From NCBI GenBank assembly GCA_963556495.2, contig OY747701.1:42332001-42396000 (forward strand): DNA of 64,000 bases, read 5' to 3'. Origin of the DNA: Valencia hispanica (taxonomy: Eukaryota > Chordata > Actinopteri > Cyprinodontiformes > Valenciidae). Position numbers and translations under genes: made by a program. Positions 33,783 to 44,995 of the stretch are shown here, one piece after another. The notes under the pieces were generated by a model. That model was given only the letters and a program-made list of their open reading frames with translations. It had not been told where the DNA came from and did not search any database. Each line of letters starts with the position of its first letter. Position 1 is the first letter of the stretch.

Positions 33783-36562
33783 CCTTAAACATAACATACA
33801 GTCAGAGCTACAATAGAATGACTAAAGCATTGGGCCTGTTTTAGTATGTCCTTGTCAAAGCACAGATCTGAGTAGCTTTGTCATAACTTAAAATATGTGT
33901 TCACTGATTCCATCTGTTCTGTCTAACTGAGCTTGAGCTTTTTGCTAAGAAAAATGAGCAAACATTAAGATCTCTAGATCTGCAATGTTTATGAAAACCT
34001 ACCGCTGGATTTGCTGTAAAAGGTTCTACTACAAAGCATTGGCTAAAGGTGACTGAATGCATATCATACACACCTTTTTGATTTTAAATAATAATAATCC
34101 ACCTCAGTAAAATGTAATACTTTGTGTTGGTCTACATATCACATAAAAGTCCAATAGAACATATTAAAGATGTTGTTTGTTACAGGACAAAATGTGACAA
34201 CATTTTCAATGTTAAAATACTTTTGCAAGAAACTGTAAGAAATCAAAATGCTCATTGGAGTTTTACTTATTTCACACCCTATATAAACATTTTCAAAAGC
34301 TAGATATTTAGTAAAGCCATACAGTGACCCTTAAACTGCATTGCTTATATTTCTTATGTTAAGTTGAATTTTCATTTAAGCATTTGGAGACTTCTTGTAG
34401 AAAGCTAAACAAAGGAATAAAATGTACAAAAACTGCAATTCACCAACGCACCAAATCCTATTGTTAAAGATGGGCCATTAAGTGCTTGAAGTATTACTCA
34501 TAGTAGCTTTCTGGACAGTTGGGCTTTTAGTTAACAAAGCGCCTGTACCCTCACCCACAAAGCCAATTTTGCTTCACACATGTAGGCCACGCACACGCTC
34601 TCGTGGCTTCTTCAAGAACACAAGAGAGGATAGTAAATGGTTTTTCTGAAAGTGATTCCTACCTCCCTATTATTTATTCATGGGTCTGCTGGTCATTGCA
34701 ACCTTGAGACTCGTGTGATAAATTCTATACAGGGGAACGGAGGAGAAAGCTGTAGCTGGGAAAAGTGGAGGGGCTGAGACAAGAAGTGGGGAAGGGAGAG
34801 GACTGGGGAGAGGGAGGCGAGTGCTGCGGTCTGGAATATGGGTTTGGATTTCCGTCCTTGAGGAAAGAGTGAAGGGCGATCAATAGTGAAGCTGAAAGTG
34901 AGGCTGATCGGGTGGCACCACGAGGCTGCACAGGCACTCAGCAGGAACACAGCCTAGACACAAACAAGGTCACTGCTGGACCCGACCCCCCCCCCCCCAG
35001 TAGAAGGAAAGACAAAACCAAGAAAATGCTTGGGGTAACATCAAGATGCATCAAAGATCAAGAGATGGTTCTCAGAAGATGTTTGCGAGTTTTTTATAAA
35101 CTTTCAAATGAAAGTAAAAAACTCACTAGCTTGTTTTTGTAGTGCACTGGCCGCAAAGGAAGAATAGCTTTGAGACAGAAAAAAAAGGAGTAGAAAAGAT
35201 GTTTTGTCAACAACCTCTAAACATTAGTTTTTTTGTAAATCTATTAAATGGAGAAGGAAAGACCAAACCGGTGTGGTTCTTCTTTCGTGTTTTTGAAAGG
35301 CATAATATGAACAACAAAGACTTGCAGAGAAACGGTTAAAAAAACATTGATGATCACCGCTGCGAGATACCCTGGACAGAACCCGAGTGTATGATAGGAA
35401 CACACAGGACAAACAACTGTGCATGCACACACTCATACCTAAGGGCAGTTTAGAGAGACCAGTTGGCCTAACACCAGGACCTTCTTGATGCAAGGTAACC
35501 GTGCTACCAACTGCTCCACAGTGCAGACCAAAGCTGTTCCGAAGACAAAACAAAAAAACTTGATTGGATATTGAAACTTTTTTACAAGTTTATTTCATTT
35601 AAACACGAGTCTGTTTTACAATGTTTAAACGTTAAAATGGTTTAACAAACATCCTTTTCTTTGATAAGGATGGCTGTCTCCATTATCTGAGAATTTGAAT
35701 ACTAATTTAGTACATTTTTCAAGACTGCTAAACTATTAACTCATAAAAGTTAATTTGTCAAATAATCTGTAAATAACCAAACAAATTTCCAAATCTTAGT
35801 AGATTGTTAATAAACGTTTTTTTTCCCCAGGACTTAAAAACAGACAATGAATAAAAATTTTAATGCATACAGAAAACAAAAGGCCAATTTAGAGAAAATT
35901 ATATGTTGACATTATTTTGGGATAGTGAGATATGCCTTTAGTTATTTTAAGCTTATGATTAAAGTGATAATGGTTTAATAAAGTAATTTTCCTAAAATAA
36001 CGGATTAAATTATTCTTGCAGCTTTGTCCTAATAATCCAAACATACAAGAATTGGGTTTTCTATTTTCCGATTTCATGCTTGCTACTGATTCCAGCAGAA
36101 AATGACAAATTGAAGAGCAGTTACTCATGGATGACTCAATTTATTGTTACAGAAAATCCCAGAGTGAAAGTGATACTGAACAGGAAAACTGGTCATAACA
36201 AGAGAACTACACAAAAAGAGATAAAGCTAACTGGATTAACTCATGATCTCAACAAAATCTCATTTTTAATTGCATGCAGTGCTGTTTCACTTTTATTTTG
36301 ATAATCAAAATTCTGACACATTGTTAAAGACTGGCATTTTTTTCTGCTACCCACCCAAAAGAATTGTGTTAAAAATCTATTTAAAAATTTTTTTTCTGTC
36401 TAAATAAAGTCCTAATTTGGTTCAGAAGGTGAAAATGTCAATTAACGACTACTTGTGGTTGTGGTAGGAAAATATTGTTGATACCAGTAAAATACTTTAA
36501 AATTCTAAGGATTGTCCATAAACAAGAATAAAACATTAGAAATAATAACTTGGCTTTAATAG
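33781..36562. other. Intronic-type DNA
   Basis: No gene recognised. There is a purine-rich tract at 34735-34880, a C-run at 34986-34999 and a tRNA-related remnant at 35425-35530. Two frames at 34693-34950 on the - strand reflect the purine-rich tract. Confidence 0.5.
35425..35530 (-). repeat. tRNA-related SINE-like remnant
   Basis: On the - strand the head reads gtggagcagttggtagcac, like a tRNA A box, then accttgcatcaagaaggtcc. The B box expected just after ggtcctgg is damaged (tgttaggccaac). The downstream part (gtctctctaaactgccctta on the - strand) occurs in many fish copies. It is a decayed, probably truncated insertion. Confidence 0.4.
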
Positions 36563-36629
36563 CTGGATGGTGCAGCAGAATGAGAGCCATAAGAAAGCTT
36601 TCTTATAGCTCTCATGCTGCACCATCCAG
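36563..36629. repeat. 67-bp near-perfect palindrome
   Basis: The left arm ctggatggtgcagca (then gaa) tgagagccataagaaag meets the right arm ctttcttatagctctcatgctgcaccatccag with no loop. The arms differ only by a 3-base insertion (gaa) and one C/T mismatch. It lies between AT-rich DNA and a poly(A) run (36641-36655) that starts the next repeat. Such structures can arise from template switching or be remnants of a small foldback element. Confidence 0.9.
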
Positions 36630-36639
36630 TTTATACAGT

Positions 36640-37490
36640 AAAAAAAAAAAAAAAAATTCAGTTTATTTATATAACGCCTCTCAAGGCAGTTTACAAGAAG
36701 AGTAATTTCAATTCAATTATACATACATTCCAATCATTTTAAAGTGTTCTGTTTAGGAATCCCAGCAGATTGCATCGTGCCATTGACTAGAAATTGTGCC
36801 CCATTGATGCAAACCCGCAATCCCTCAGCAAACGGTCATACTGAGCAAGCATGTAGCGACAATGGAAAGGAAGAACTGCCCTTTGATAGGAAGAAACCTC
36901 CATCAGAACCTGGCTCAGTATGAGTGTCCATCTGCCACAACTGTCTGTGGGTTCGAGAAGACAGAGCAGAGACACAAATAGAACAAATGTAAGAGTAATT
37001 TCTATATTAAAGAAAGTAAAAAGTTGACAACAGGACAGAGAGGATTTTCAGTTATTGGGAGCATCCTCCCAGTCGATGCCCCCTGTCCAACAAGGCATTA
37101 GAGCTGAGCAGGATGCCAGACCAGATGTAGCTTCTATGGAGAGAAAAACAGAGTTAACAGTCGAAATTACAGCAATTGATGCAACTGGAAAGTGGTAGAA
37201 GAGAAAAGTATCAGAATGAGGAAAAGTGGTCAGTCTGTCTTCCAACAGTCTAAGCCTATAACAGCATAACTACAGAGATAGCTCGGGGTTACCTAAGCCA
37301 CTCTAACTATAAGCTTGATCAAAAAGGAAGGTTTTAAGCCTGGTCTTAAAAGTAAACAGAGTCTCTGCCTCACAGACTGGGGACTGGTTCGACAGGAGAG
37401 GAGCCTGATAACTATAAGATCTGCCTCCCATTATACGTTTTAGATATCCTAGGAACTACAAGAAGAATACCTCCCAAACAACTTAGAACA
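36640..37490 (-). repeat. Family-A repeat, long copy in reverse orientation
   Basis: Begins with an A-run and ttcagtttatttatataacgc, the reverse of the tail seen at 1-46 and 55850-55909. It continues through recognisable blocks: cctctcaaggcagtttacaa, aacggtcatactgagcaagcatgtagcgac, gaagaaacctccatcagaacctggctcagtatg, cagtctaagcctataacagcataact and gataactataagatctgcctccc. These blocks recur together in teleost genomes. It has no usable coding frame. I do not assign a class; the family is usually handled as LINE-like or unclassified. Confidence 0.65.
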
Positions 37491-38789
37491 ATTAAAAGCC
37501 TAAATATAAATAACTTGTTTGAAAATGTAAAGAAATGTGACATATTTAACTTTAAGCCTTTTGCAAATTAGTTACTCTTAAACTGACTTAGCTCCTGACA
37601 ATCACATCATTGCATTCAATGTCAATTAAGCTTCTGCATGACTCATTATTTCACGTTTATTTGAAAGAAAACCAGAACACAAAAGAACCAAGTTACATAT
37701 ACATCTGGGTTAGAGTGAGGATCAGCACCCTTGACAGTGGGAGACAATACAATGATCTAATCCAATTCATTTTCATCATAAAAACACTTCTGGCTCAGTG
37801 ATGTCCCTGGTTGTTTGACTGAATGTAGCGGAGTCCTCTACATCTTGTCTGTATGTTTGAGTGTCTCTGGAGGGTCTGCTGCTGTAGCAACGCACTGTAC
37901 TTGATTGAGTAATTCCTTACCAATGCTACAAATAATAAAGAATAAGTCCTGTATTGATGTCTTCATGTATGTGCTTGATACATAAATGACAGAAAGAGAG
38001 CAACCTTATCGAATTGTCTAGACATGACCATGAGGCATATTTTGCATTCAGTCTGTGTAACAAATTGTAATTCTAATACATTTAATTTTAAAATGCGTAC
38101 ATTCTTTTAAACAAATACATAGAGTAGTGATGTGTAAACAGCTAGCATTTTTTTTGTGTTGTTAGTTGCTGGTAGATGTCTCAAATGTCAAAAATGAATT
38201 AAGAACACACAAAAGGCTGAAACAGAATATCCATAGAACAATAACATTTCCTTTTCGGTTTCATATATTTTAACCCACATTTACATTTGTAGGTTGGACC
38301 TTTCTCTTATGGATCCACCTACTTCTAATTTCTCCTTTTTCAACAGCCATGCAATATAATGCTCCCAAGCAATGACATCATCTGCTTGCACATAATTGAA
38401 GGAGGGTGGCAAAAGGGCCAATTTCACCATGCTAAGCCTTGCTTGTGCTAATTATCCAGTGCTCATTACAACTAACTTGCAGTCATCCAGCATGGGCGGA
38501 TTGTGTACGGTAGCAGCTGACACTGCAGCTAGTGGCTGCCTGCATGGAAAAGAGAGTTGTGTAGATTTGGTGATACTGTCTGTCATTGTGTTCTTTCCTC
38601 GGACTCAAACCATGGTCAAGTACAAGTTGAGCAAATTCTCAAAACAGATCTAACAATTTGAAATGATCTCTCCCTTTATTGAAAATATTCCAGTAATTTA
38701 ATGAGAAATCATAAAATTTAAACTAAAGAGTGCCGTGTTACACCAAACCTCAAACTGATCATCTTTCAGAAATATCTGCTACCCTCCAC
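37491..38789. other. Intronic-type DNA
   Basis: No gene or repeat recognised. Confidence 0.55.
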
Positions 38790-39735
38790 AAAACTTCTTA
38801 AATTAGCATTGTTAAACATTAGGATTTTGTTAGGAAATGTGTTTCTAATTAATGACTTCATCACTGCATGCTTTATTTCTATCGGAAACCTGGTTAGAAG
38901 TAAATAATGAAACATCTACCTTGATAGTCAACTCCTCCAAATTACAATTTTCTAAGCTAGAGCAAGAAACACAGATAAGGTGGAGGCGTAGAGACAATTT
39001 CTCATAACTTAAACTTTAAAACATCCATACCATGGCCAAGATAGACGAGCAAAAACATTATGTGACATTCTTCATAACTTTGGCCTAACCTAGCATGTCA
39101 GACAGCCAACACACATTCGATGACACACTTTGGACTTAATTATCAGCAAAGGTTTAAATATTTCCGACATCTCTGTAATTGATATTGCATCATCTGACCA
39201 TTTCTGTGCTATCTTTGAAAGTACCATCTCTACTAAACTATCTAGCCACAGTGTGATCACTGTAAAAAAGTGTTTTCTAGGGGACAGTTCAGTTGAAACC
39301 TTTAAACAATTTTACTCTCCCACCTTACCCCCATACCCTTCATCCTACAACTTGAACTCAGTAAATACGCTGGAAGATAACTTTCTGATCCAGAACGCTG
39401 CTACTCAGATCCTCACTAAAACCAGGAAAGTAGAGCACATCACCCCAGTTCTAAAGTCCTTACACTGGGTCCCTGTAGCTTAGAGAATAGACTTCAAAAT
39501 ACTTTAACTGGTTTATAAATCACTGAATAGCTTAACACCAAAGTATATTCGAATCCGTTGTCACCATACCAACCTTCCAGACCACTCAGGTCTTCCAACT
39601 CCAGTCTACTAATCATCTCTTGAATTAGAGCCAGGCATAGGGAAGTTTCATTCAGTTTCTATGCTTCTCTTATCTAGAACAAACTTCCAGACCATTGCAA
39701 AGCTGCTGAAACACCTATAAATCAAGGCTAAAAAC
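38790..39735 (+). mobile_element. L2-type LINE, 5' part of a split, internally deleted copy
   Basis: Starts with relics of the ORF2 endonuclease (ttgttaaacattaggatt, and an ETWL-like segment at 38884-38896). It continues with the end of that domain at 39130 and then jumps at about 39375 to the post-RT region (LIQNAATQILTKTRKVEHI...). The whole reverse transcriptase is missing. It stops at ...aaggctaaaaac (39735), where the hAT-type insertion begins. The rest of the same LINE resumes at 48699 with ttaaaaacccatctgtttag. The intact copy at 8440 reads gctaaaaatccatctgttta across this junction. Confidence 0.75.
39130..39483 (+). pseudogene. L2 ORF2 fragment: endonuclease end fused to post-RT region
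   Basis: A 117-residue open frame. Residues 1-40 (MDLIISKGLNISDISVIDIA, then SSDHFCAIFE) fit the last motifs of the apurinic-type endonuclease of L2 ORF2, including the SDHF block. Residues ~88-117 (FLIQNAATQILTKTRKVEHI, LKSLHWVPVA) fit the region after the RT, as in the 8442-8966 frame. About 300 residues of RT that should lie between are deleted in frame. It ends at a TAG (39481-39483) where the family has an Arg/Gln codon. Homology continues beyond it with further stops to 39735. It is non-functional. Confidence 0.75.
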
Positions 39736-39804
39736 TAGGGCTGGACGATGTGGACCAAAAGTTATATCTCAATATTTTTCAGCTGAAATCCGATTTTCGA
39801 TATA

Positions 39805-41402
39805 CAGTGGCTTGCAAAAGTATTCGGCCCCCTTGAACTTTTCCACATTTTGTCACATTACAGCCACAAACATGAATCAATTTTATTGGAATTCCACGTG
39901 AAAGACCAATACAAAGTGGTGTACACATGAGAAGTGGAATGAAAATCATACATGATTCCAATTTGTTTTTACAGATTAATAAGTTAAAAGTGGGGTGTGC
40001 GTAATTATTCAGCCCCCTGAGTCAATACTTTGCTGAACCACCTTTTGCTGCAATTACAGCTGCCAGTCTTTTAGGGTATGTCTCTACCAGCTTTTCACAT
40101 CTAGAGACTTAAATTCTTGCCCATTCTTCTTTGGAAAACATCTCCAGCTCAGTCAGATTAGATGGACAGCGTTTGTGAACAGCAGTTTTCAGATCTTGCC
40201 ACAGATTCTCGATTGGATTTAGATCTGGACTTTGACTGGGCCATTCTAACACATGGATATGTTTCGTTTTAAACCATTCCATTGTTGCCCTGGCTTTATG
40301 TTTAGGGTCGTTGTCCTGCTGGAAGGTGAACCTCCGCCCCAGTCTCAAGTCTTTTGCAGACTCCAAGAGGTTTTCTTCCAAGATTGCCCTGTATTTGGCT
40401 CCATCCATCTTCCCATCAACTCTGACCAGCTTCCCTGTCCCTGCTGAAGAGAAGCACCCCCAGAGCATGATGCTGCCACCACCATATTTGACAGTGGAGA
40501 TGGTGTGTTCAGAGTGATGTGCAGTGTTAGTTTTCCGCCACACATAGCGTTTTGCATTTTGCCCAAAAAGTTCAATTTTGGTCTCATCTGACCAGAGCAC
40601 CTTCTTCCACATGTTTCCTGTGTCCCCCACATGGCTTGTGGCAAACTGCAAACGGGACTTCTTTTGGTTTTCTTTTAACAATGGCTTTCTTCTTCCATAA
40701 AGGCCAACTTTGTGCAGTGCACCACTAATAGTTGTCCTATGGACAGATTCCCCCACCTGAGCTGTAGATCTCTGCAGCTCATCCAGAGTCACCATTGGCC
40801 TCTTGGCTGCATTTTTGATCAGCGCTCTCCTTGTTCGGCCTGTGAGTTTAGGTGAACGGCCTTGTCTTGGTAGGTTTACAGTTGTGCCATACTCCTTCCA
40901 TTTCTGAATGATCACTTGAACAGTGCTCCGTGGGATGTTCAAGGCTTGGGTAATCTTTTTGTAGCCTAAGCCTGCTTTAAATTTCTCAATAACTTTATCC
41001 CTGACCTGTCGGGTGTGTTCTTTGGACTTCATGGTGTTATTGCTCCCAACATTCTCTTAGACGACCTCTGAAGCCGTCACAGGGCAGCTGTATTTGTACT
41101 GACATTAGATTACACACAGGTGCAATCTATTTAGTCATTAGCACTCATCAGGCAATGTCTATGGGCAAACTGACTGCACTCAGACCAAAGGGGGCTGAAT
41201 AATTACGCACACCCCACTTTTCCCTTATTTATTAGTAAAAAATGTTTGGAATCATGTATGATTTTCGTTCCACTTCTCACGTGTACACCACTTTGTATTG
41301 GTCTTTCACCTGGAATTCCAATAAAATTGATTCATGTTTGTGGCTGTAATGTGACAGAATGTGGAAAAGTTCAAAGGGGCCGAATACTTTTGCAAGCCAC
41401 TG
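39805..41402 (-). mobile_element. Tc1-like transposon, near-intact copy
   Basis: A 1,598-bp element between TA dinucleotides (39803-39804 and 41403-41404), inserted in the left arm of the hAT-type element. The ends are cagtggcttgcaaaagtatt and, reverse complemented, the same 20 bases. The inverted repeats extend about 200 bp with few differences (39805-40020 against 41195-41402). The single gene on the - strand is open except for one nonsense codon near its end. High arm identity suggests a fairly recent insertion. Confidence 0.93.
40109..41032 (-). pseudogene. Tc1-like DDE transposase with a late nonsense codon
   Basis: A 307-residue frame starting MKSKEHTRQVRDKVIEKF. The N-terminal paired helix-turn-helix (residues ~1-110) includes LNIPRSTVQVIIQKWKEYGT and an RQGRSPKL linker like the GRPR motif. 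The catalytic residues D149 (LWSDETKIELFG), D240 (FQQDNDPKHKA) and E275 (SPDLNPIENLW) are present, with 34 residues between the last two. The frame stops at TAA (complement of 40109-40111) just after EEWARI. The same frame then stays open for 28 more codons to TGA (complement of 40022-40024), and these match the usual family end (a Cys..KLVETYPKRL type tail). One substitution therefore explains the loss of the C-terminal ~29 residues. Whether the shortened enzyme works is unknown. Confidence 0.9.
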
Positions 41403-42952
41403 TATATCTAGATATTTTACTTCCCAAAAAATACTGCAAAAAAGCAATTAAGAATCTAAGCTACATATCTCAAATGTCACACAGGCACATTTTTTGACAT
41501 ACAGCTCTAGATGTACATTAGAAACAGTGTCAAAAATATGGCGATACTTTATTTTTGTATGGGGTCAGTTCAGTCTCATTAAGAATAAACTCATGCAGGG
41601 TTTTTCACAAGTTGACATGCTCATTCACAAATGCACACGCTCTGGTTCACAAATATAATTTCGAAGAAAGACTTGTAATATAACTTCACAAATGCACACG
41701 ATCTGTTTCACAAATATAATTTGAGGGAAGCTTTAAATATAAACTCACAGATCATACGAATTGCTAAATGTGCATTTACGAACCCCTTCTCATTTGCGAA
41801 TCTCTCTGTATTTGTGAGAGAATTTTGTGTGGTGAATTTTGAGACTGTTGTAACGTTGCAGGTCAACAAACGACACCATTGGCTAATGAATCTGTCAATA
41901 AAATTTACGATTCTGATTGACAGATTCGTCAGCTAACCAATTTCTTCGTTTTCAGCCAGTCGTATGGCTGCTAACAAGAGAGTTCTGACACCCCCATAGA
42001 CTTCTATGGAAAGAATGGAATGCGGAAGTCACGTGGGTCTGCAGCTGCAGATACTTCCAAACAGCGCAGCGTCATTGACCGCAGTTCATCCTCGGCGTTT
42101 TGGAACTATTGTTCCGGTAAGTTAATGGAATCACAACATTTTTTAGCATTGAAAAGCGTTAGCTGACTGCTCTGTAGCAAAAATAAGTCAAGGGTCTTAT
42201 TTATTGTAGCCAGTTTTGGTTAATTAACTGTGTTAATGAGCTAGTTGTAGTTTAACTGCAGCTAGCTAATTGTGAGTAGCAGAGGTCTGGAAAAGCTTGA
42301 CGACCTATTGACGGGTTTATTTCAGTATGTCAAATTCAACTTTTTAAAAATATTAAGCACAGTTTGAAATAGGATATACACTTTTATATCTCTTTAATTT
42401 CAATGGTGAATTTTTTTTGTCTAAAATATATCTAATGAGTTGCTGGTCGCTGTATCAACAGTCTTTAACTGACTTTGATGCATCAGAGATGGAAGCATAA
42501 ATGGAGATATCAGTAAAGAAAAATGTGATTGTGAAGATGAGAAATTATTTCTTTATTTTTCAGTTAAACCACATAAGAACTGAGTGCAATAAATTGCTGA
42601 AGCATATGGCACACAGGATCACCAAAGTTACAAGATATGTTGATTTCTTGTTTTCTCTCCTCCAAAATAATAAGAGCTGAATTAAGACATTTAAAGAAAA
42701 GTACTTGAACACCATAACCTTTATAAAGTTGATATTTACTGCAGAACTGTTCATTTGCACTTGTTTTATGAAATTATCGTTTGTAATCATTTGATTAAGT
42801 AGAGATTACAATCTTTTTTTAACACACAAGAATTGAAGAATTATTTAGAATGTCAGCCTAAATAAACAACTGTTGAAGAGTAACTAAAAAAGTCTTATTA
42901 AACTATTACAGGAAACACTGCGTTGCATTCATGTCCATCTTCCTGTTTTCAG

Positions 42953-43037
42953 ATGAGTTGCTGAACGAAGAGCTGATCAGTGATCAGGTTTGGTGGAACT
43001 TCCCAGTTCTGTCAGTGATGGAGCAATAAATAAGTTG
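42953..43037 (+). other. Exon-like segment inside the long-inverted-repeat element
   Basis: Acceptor ttcctgttttcag (AG 42951-42952) and donor TTG|GTAAGT (GT 43038-43039) bound 85 bp. One frame reads ELLNEELISDQVWWNFPVLS, then VMEQ and a stop. Similar acceptor-led segments start at 45713 (GKPYVLIPFLDRLLHPNAAQ, then a stop) and 45994 (KFISGSFQRELLLMLPRMN...). They may be exons of a transposon-borne or captured gene, or chance. I recognise no family. Confidence 0.25.
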
Positions 43038-43260
43038 GTAAGTGGAGTGCTGGAGGTGGCTGGGTGGTGATGGGGAGGCTGTCAAAATAAAATCAAAATG
43101 ATCAGAAATGACCTCGTTTCATACCAAAGCTAATGCAAGCATTGCAATCTTTTTTTTATTATTCCCTAAACATACCAAGACCATGTATGATTTAAATAAC
43201 ATATGTAGAATCGTTGAAATTAAAGTACAAGGGACAAAAAAATCCCACAAAAACATACTA

Positions 43261-44751
43261 AACTCAGCAAAAAAAGAAACTTCCTCTGACTTTCAACTGT
43301 TTTTACTTTCAGTAAACTTAATGTGTGTAAATATTTGTATGAACACTAAAAGAGTCAACACCATAAGACATAAACTAAAAATGTTTCACAGACATGTGAC
43401 TAACAGAAATAGAATAATGTGTCCTTGAATGAAGGGAGGCTAAAAATCAAAAGTACCAGTCAGTATCTGGTGTGGCCACCAGCTGCTTGAAGTACTGCAG
43501 TGCATCTCCTCCTCATGGACTGGACTAGATTTATCACTTCTTGCTGTGAGATGTTACCCCACTCTTCCACCGAGGCACTTGCAAGTTCCTGGACATTTCT
43601 GGGGGGAATGGCCCCAGCCCTCACCCTGCGATCCAACAGGTGCCAGACGTGCTCAATGGGATTGAGATCCGGGCTCTTCACTGGCCATGGCAGAACACTG
43701 ACATTGCTGTCATGCAGAAACTCACGCACAGAATGAGCAGTATGGCTGGTGGCATTGTCCTGCTGGAGGATCATGTCCGGATGAGCATGCATAAAGGGTA
43801 CCACATGAGGGAGGAGGATGTCTTCCCTGTACCGCAAGGCATTGAGATTGCCTGCAATGACAATAAGCTCAGTCTGATGGTGATGTGATATACCGCCCCA
43901 GACCATGACGGACCCCCCACCTCCAAATCGATCCCGCTCCAGGGTACAGGCCTCGGTGTAACGCTCATTCCTTTGACGATAAACACGAATCCGTCCATCA
44001 CCCCTGGTGAGACAAAACCGTGACTCATCAGTGAATAGCACTTTTTGCCACTCCTGTCTGGTCCAGCGAAGGTGGGTTTGTGCCCATAGGCGGCGTTGTT
44101 GCTGGTGATGTCTGGTAAGGACCTGCCTTACAACAGGCCTACAAGCCCTCAGTCCAGCCTCTCTCAGCCTATTGCAGACAGTCTGAGTACTGATGGAGGG
44201 ATTGTGTGTTCCTGGTGTGACTCGGACAGTTGTTGTGGCCATCCTGTACCTGTCACGCAGGTGTGATATTCGGATGTACCGATCCTGTGCAGGTGTTGTT
44301 ACACGTGTTCTTCCACTGCGAGGATGATCAGCTGTCCTTCCTGTCTCCCTGTAGCGCTGTCTTAGGCGTCTCACAGTGCGGACATGGCAATTAATTGCCC
44401 TAGCCACATCAGCAGTCCTCATGCCTCCCTGCAGCATGCCTAATGCACATTCACGCAGATGAGCAGGGACCCTGGGCATCTTTCTTTGGGTGTTTTTCAC
44501 AGTTGGTAGACAAGTCTCTTTAGTGTCCTGCGTTTTTAGAACTGTGACCTTAAATGCCTACTTTCTGTAAGCTGTTAAGGTCTTAACGACCATTCCACAG
44601 GTTCATGTTAATTAATTGATTATGGTTAATTGAACATGCATGGAAAACATTGTTTAAACCCTTTACAATGAAGATCTGTAAAGTTATTTGGATTTTACAA
44701 CATTGTTGTTGAAATACACAGTCCTGAAAAAGGGACGTTTCTTTTTTGCTG

Positions 44752-44755
<4 letters not shown>
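43261..44755 (-). mobile_element. Tc1-like transposon, apparently complete
   Basis: A 1,495-bp element between TA dinucleotides (43259-43260 and 44756-44757). The ends are aactcagcaaaaaaagaaac and, reverse complemented, aactcagcaaaaaagaaacg. The single gene (- strand) is open over its full length. The right end abuts a (TA)n tract. It sits inside the long-inverted-repeat element and so inserted after it. Intact ends, TA duplication and a full-length frame make this the best candidate for a recently active transposon here. Confidence 0.93.
43460..44500 (-). CDS. Full-length Tc1-like DDE transposase
   Basis: A 346-residue open frame that would cut and paste the surrounding 1.5-kb element by binding its inverted repeats and cleaving at TA sites. 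The N-terminal helix-turn-helix region (residues ~8-115) contains TADVARAINCHVRTVRRLR and the linker SGRTRVTTP (GRPR-like). The catalytic triad is D158 (VLFTDESRFCL), D248 (LQQDNATSH) and E283 (SPDLNPIEHVW), giving DD34E. The glycine-rich box GGGGSVMVWGG lies at 193-203. It ends AAGGHTRY, as expected for the family. An in-frame second Met at residue 8 (MPRVPAHLRE) is the more usual family start, and the first seven residues may be untranslated. No stop, frameshift or missing key residue is seen. It is transposon-encoded, not a host gene. Confidence 0.93.
   Translation of the reverse strand: MKNTQRKMPRVPAHLRECALGMLQGGMRTADVARAINCHVRTVRRLRQRYRETGRTADHPRSGRTRVTTPAQDRYIRISHLRDRYRMATTTVRVTPGTHNPSISTQTVCNRLREAGLRACRPVVRQVLTRHHQQQRRLWAQTHLRWTRQEWQKVLFTDESRFCLTRGDGRIRVYRQRNERYTEACTLERDRFGGGGSVMVWGGISHHHQTELIVIAGNLNALRYREDILLPHVVPFMHAHPDMILQQDNATSHTAHSVREFLHDSNVSVLPWPVKSPDLNPIEHVWHLLDRRVRAGAIPPRNVQELASASVEEWGNISQQEVINLVQSMRRRCTAVLQAAGGHTRY

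Positions 44756-44812
<57 letters not shown>
44756..44812. repeat. (TA)n microsatellite
   Basis: About 57 bp of TA directly at the right end of the 43261-44755 transposon; its first two bases serve as the target duplication. Confidence 0.97.
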
Positions 44813-44816
<4 letters not shown>

Positions 44817-44995
44817 CAAAGCTGATGTGGGTGGGGGGTTGTTTGCAAAAAAGAGACCAAGTTCCTCCATGGCAACGATCAAGGTGTTTGGCGTGGGCTT
44901 GCTTGTTGTGCTATCAGATGCTGTTTTGCATTGCTGTTTTTTGTTTGTCTTGTACTTCCAAGATGCCTGGTATTGGACAGCACTTTTTTTCTTTC

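Noticed and set aside
34693..34950. Pro/Ser-rich - strand frames
   Set aside because: Product of a purine-rich tract; there is no splice or promoter context.
43500..44028. Frames antisense or out of frame to the intact Tc1 transposase
   Set aside because: Shadows of the 43460-44500 gene.
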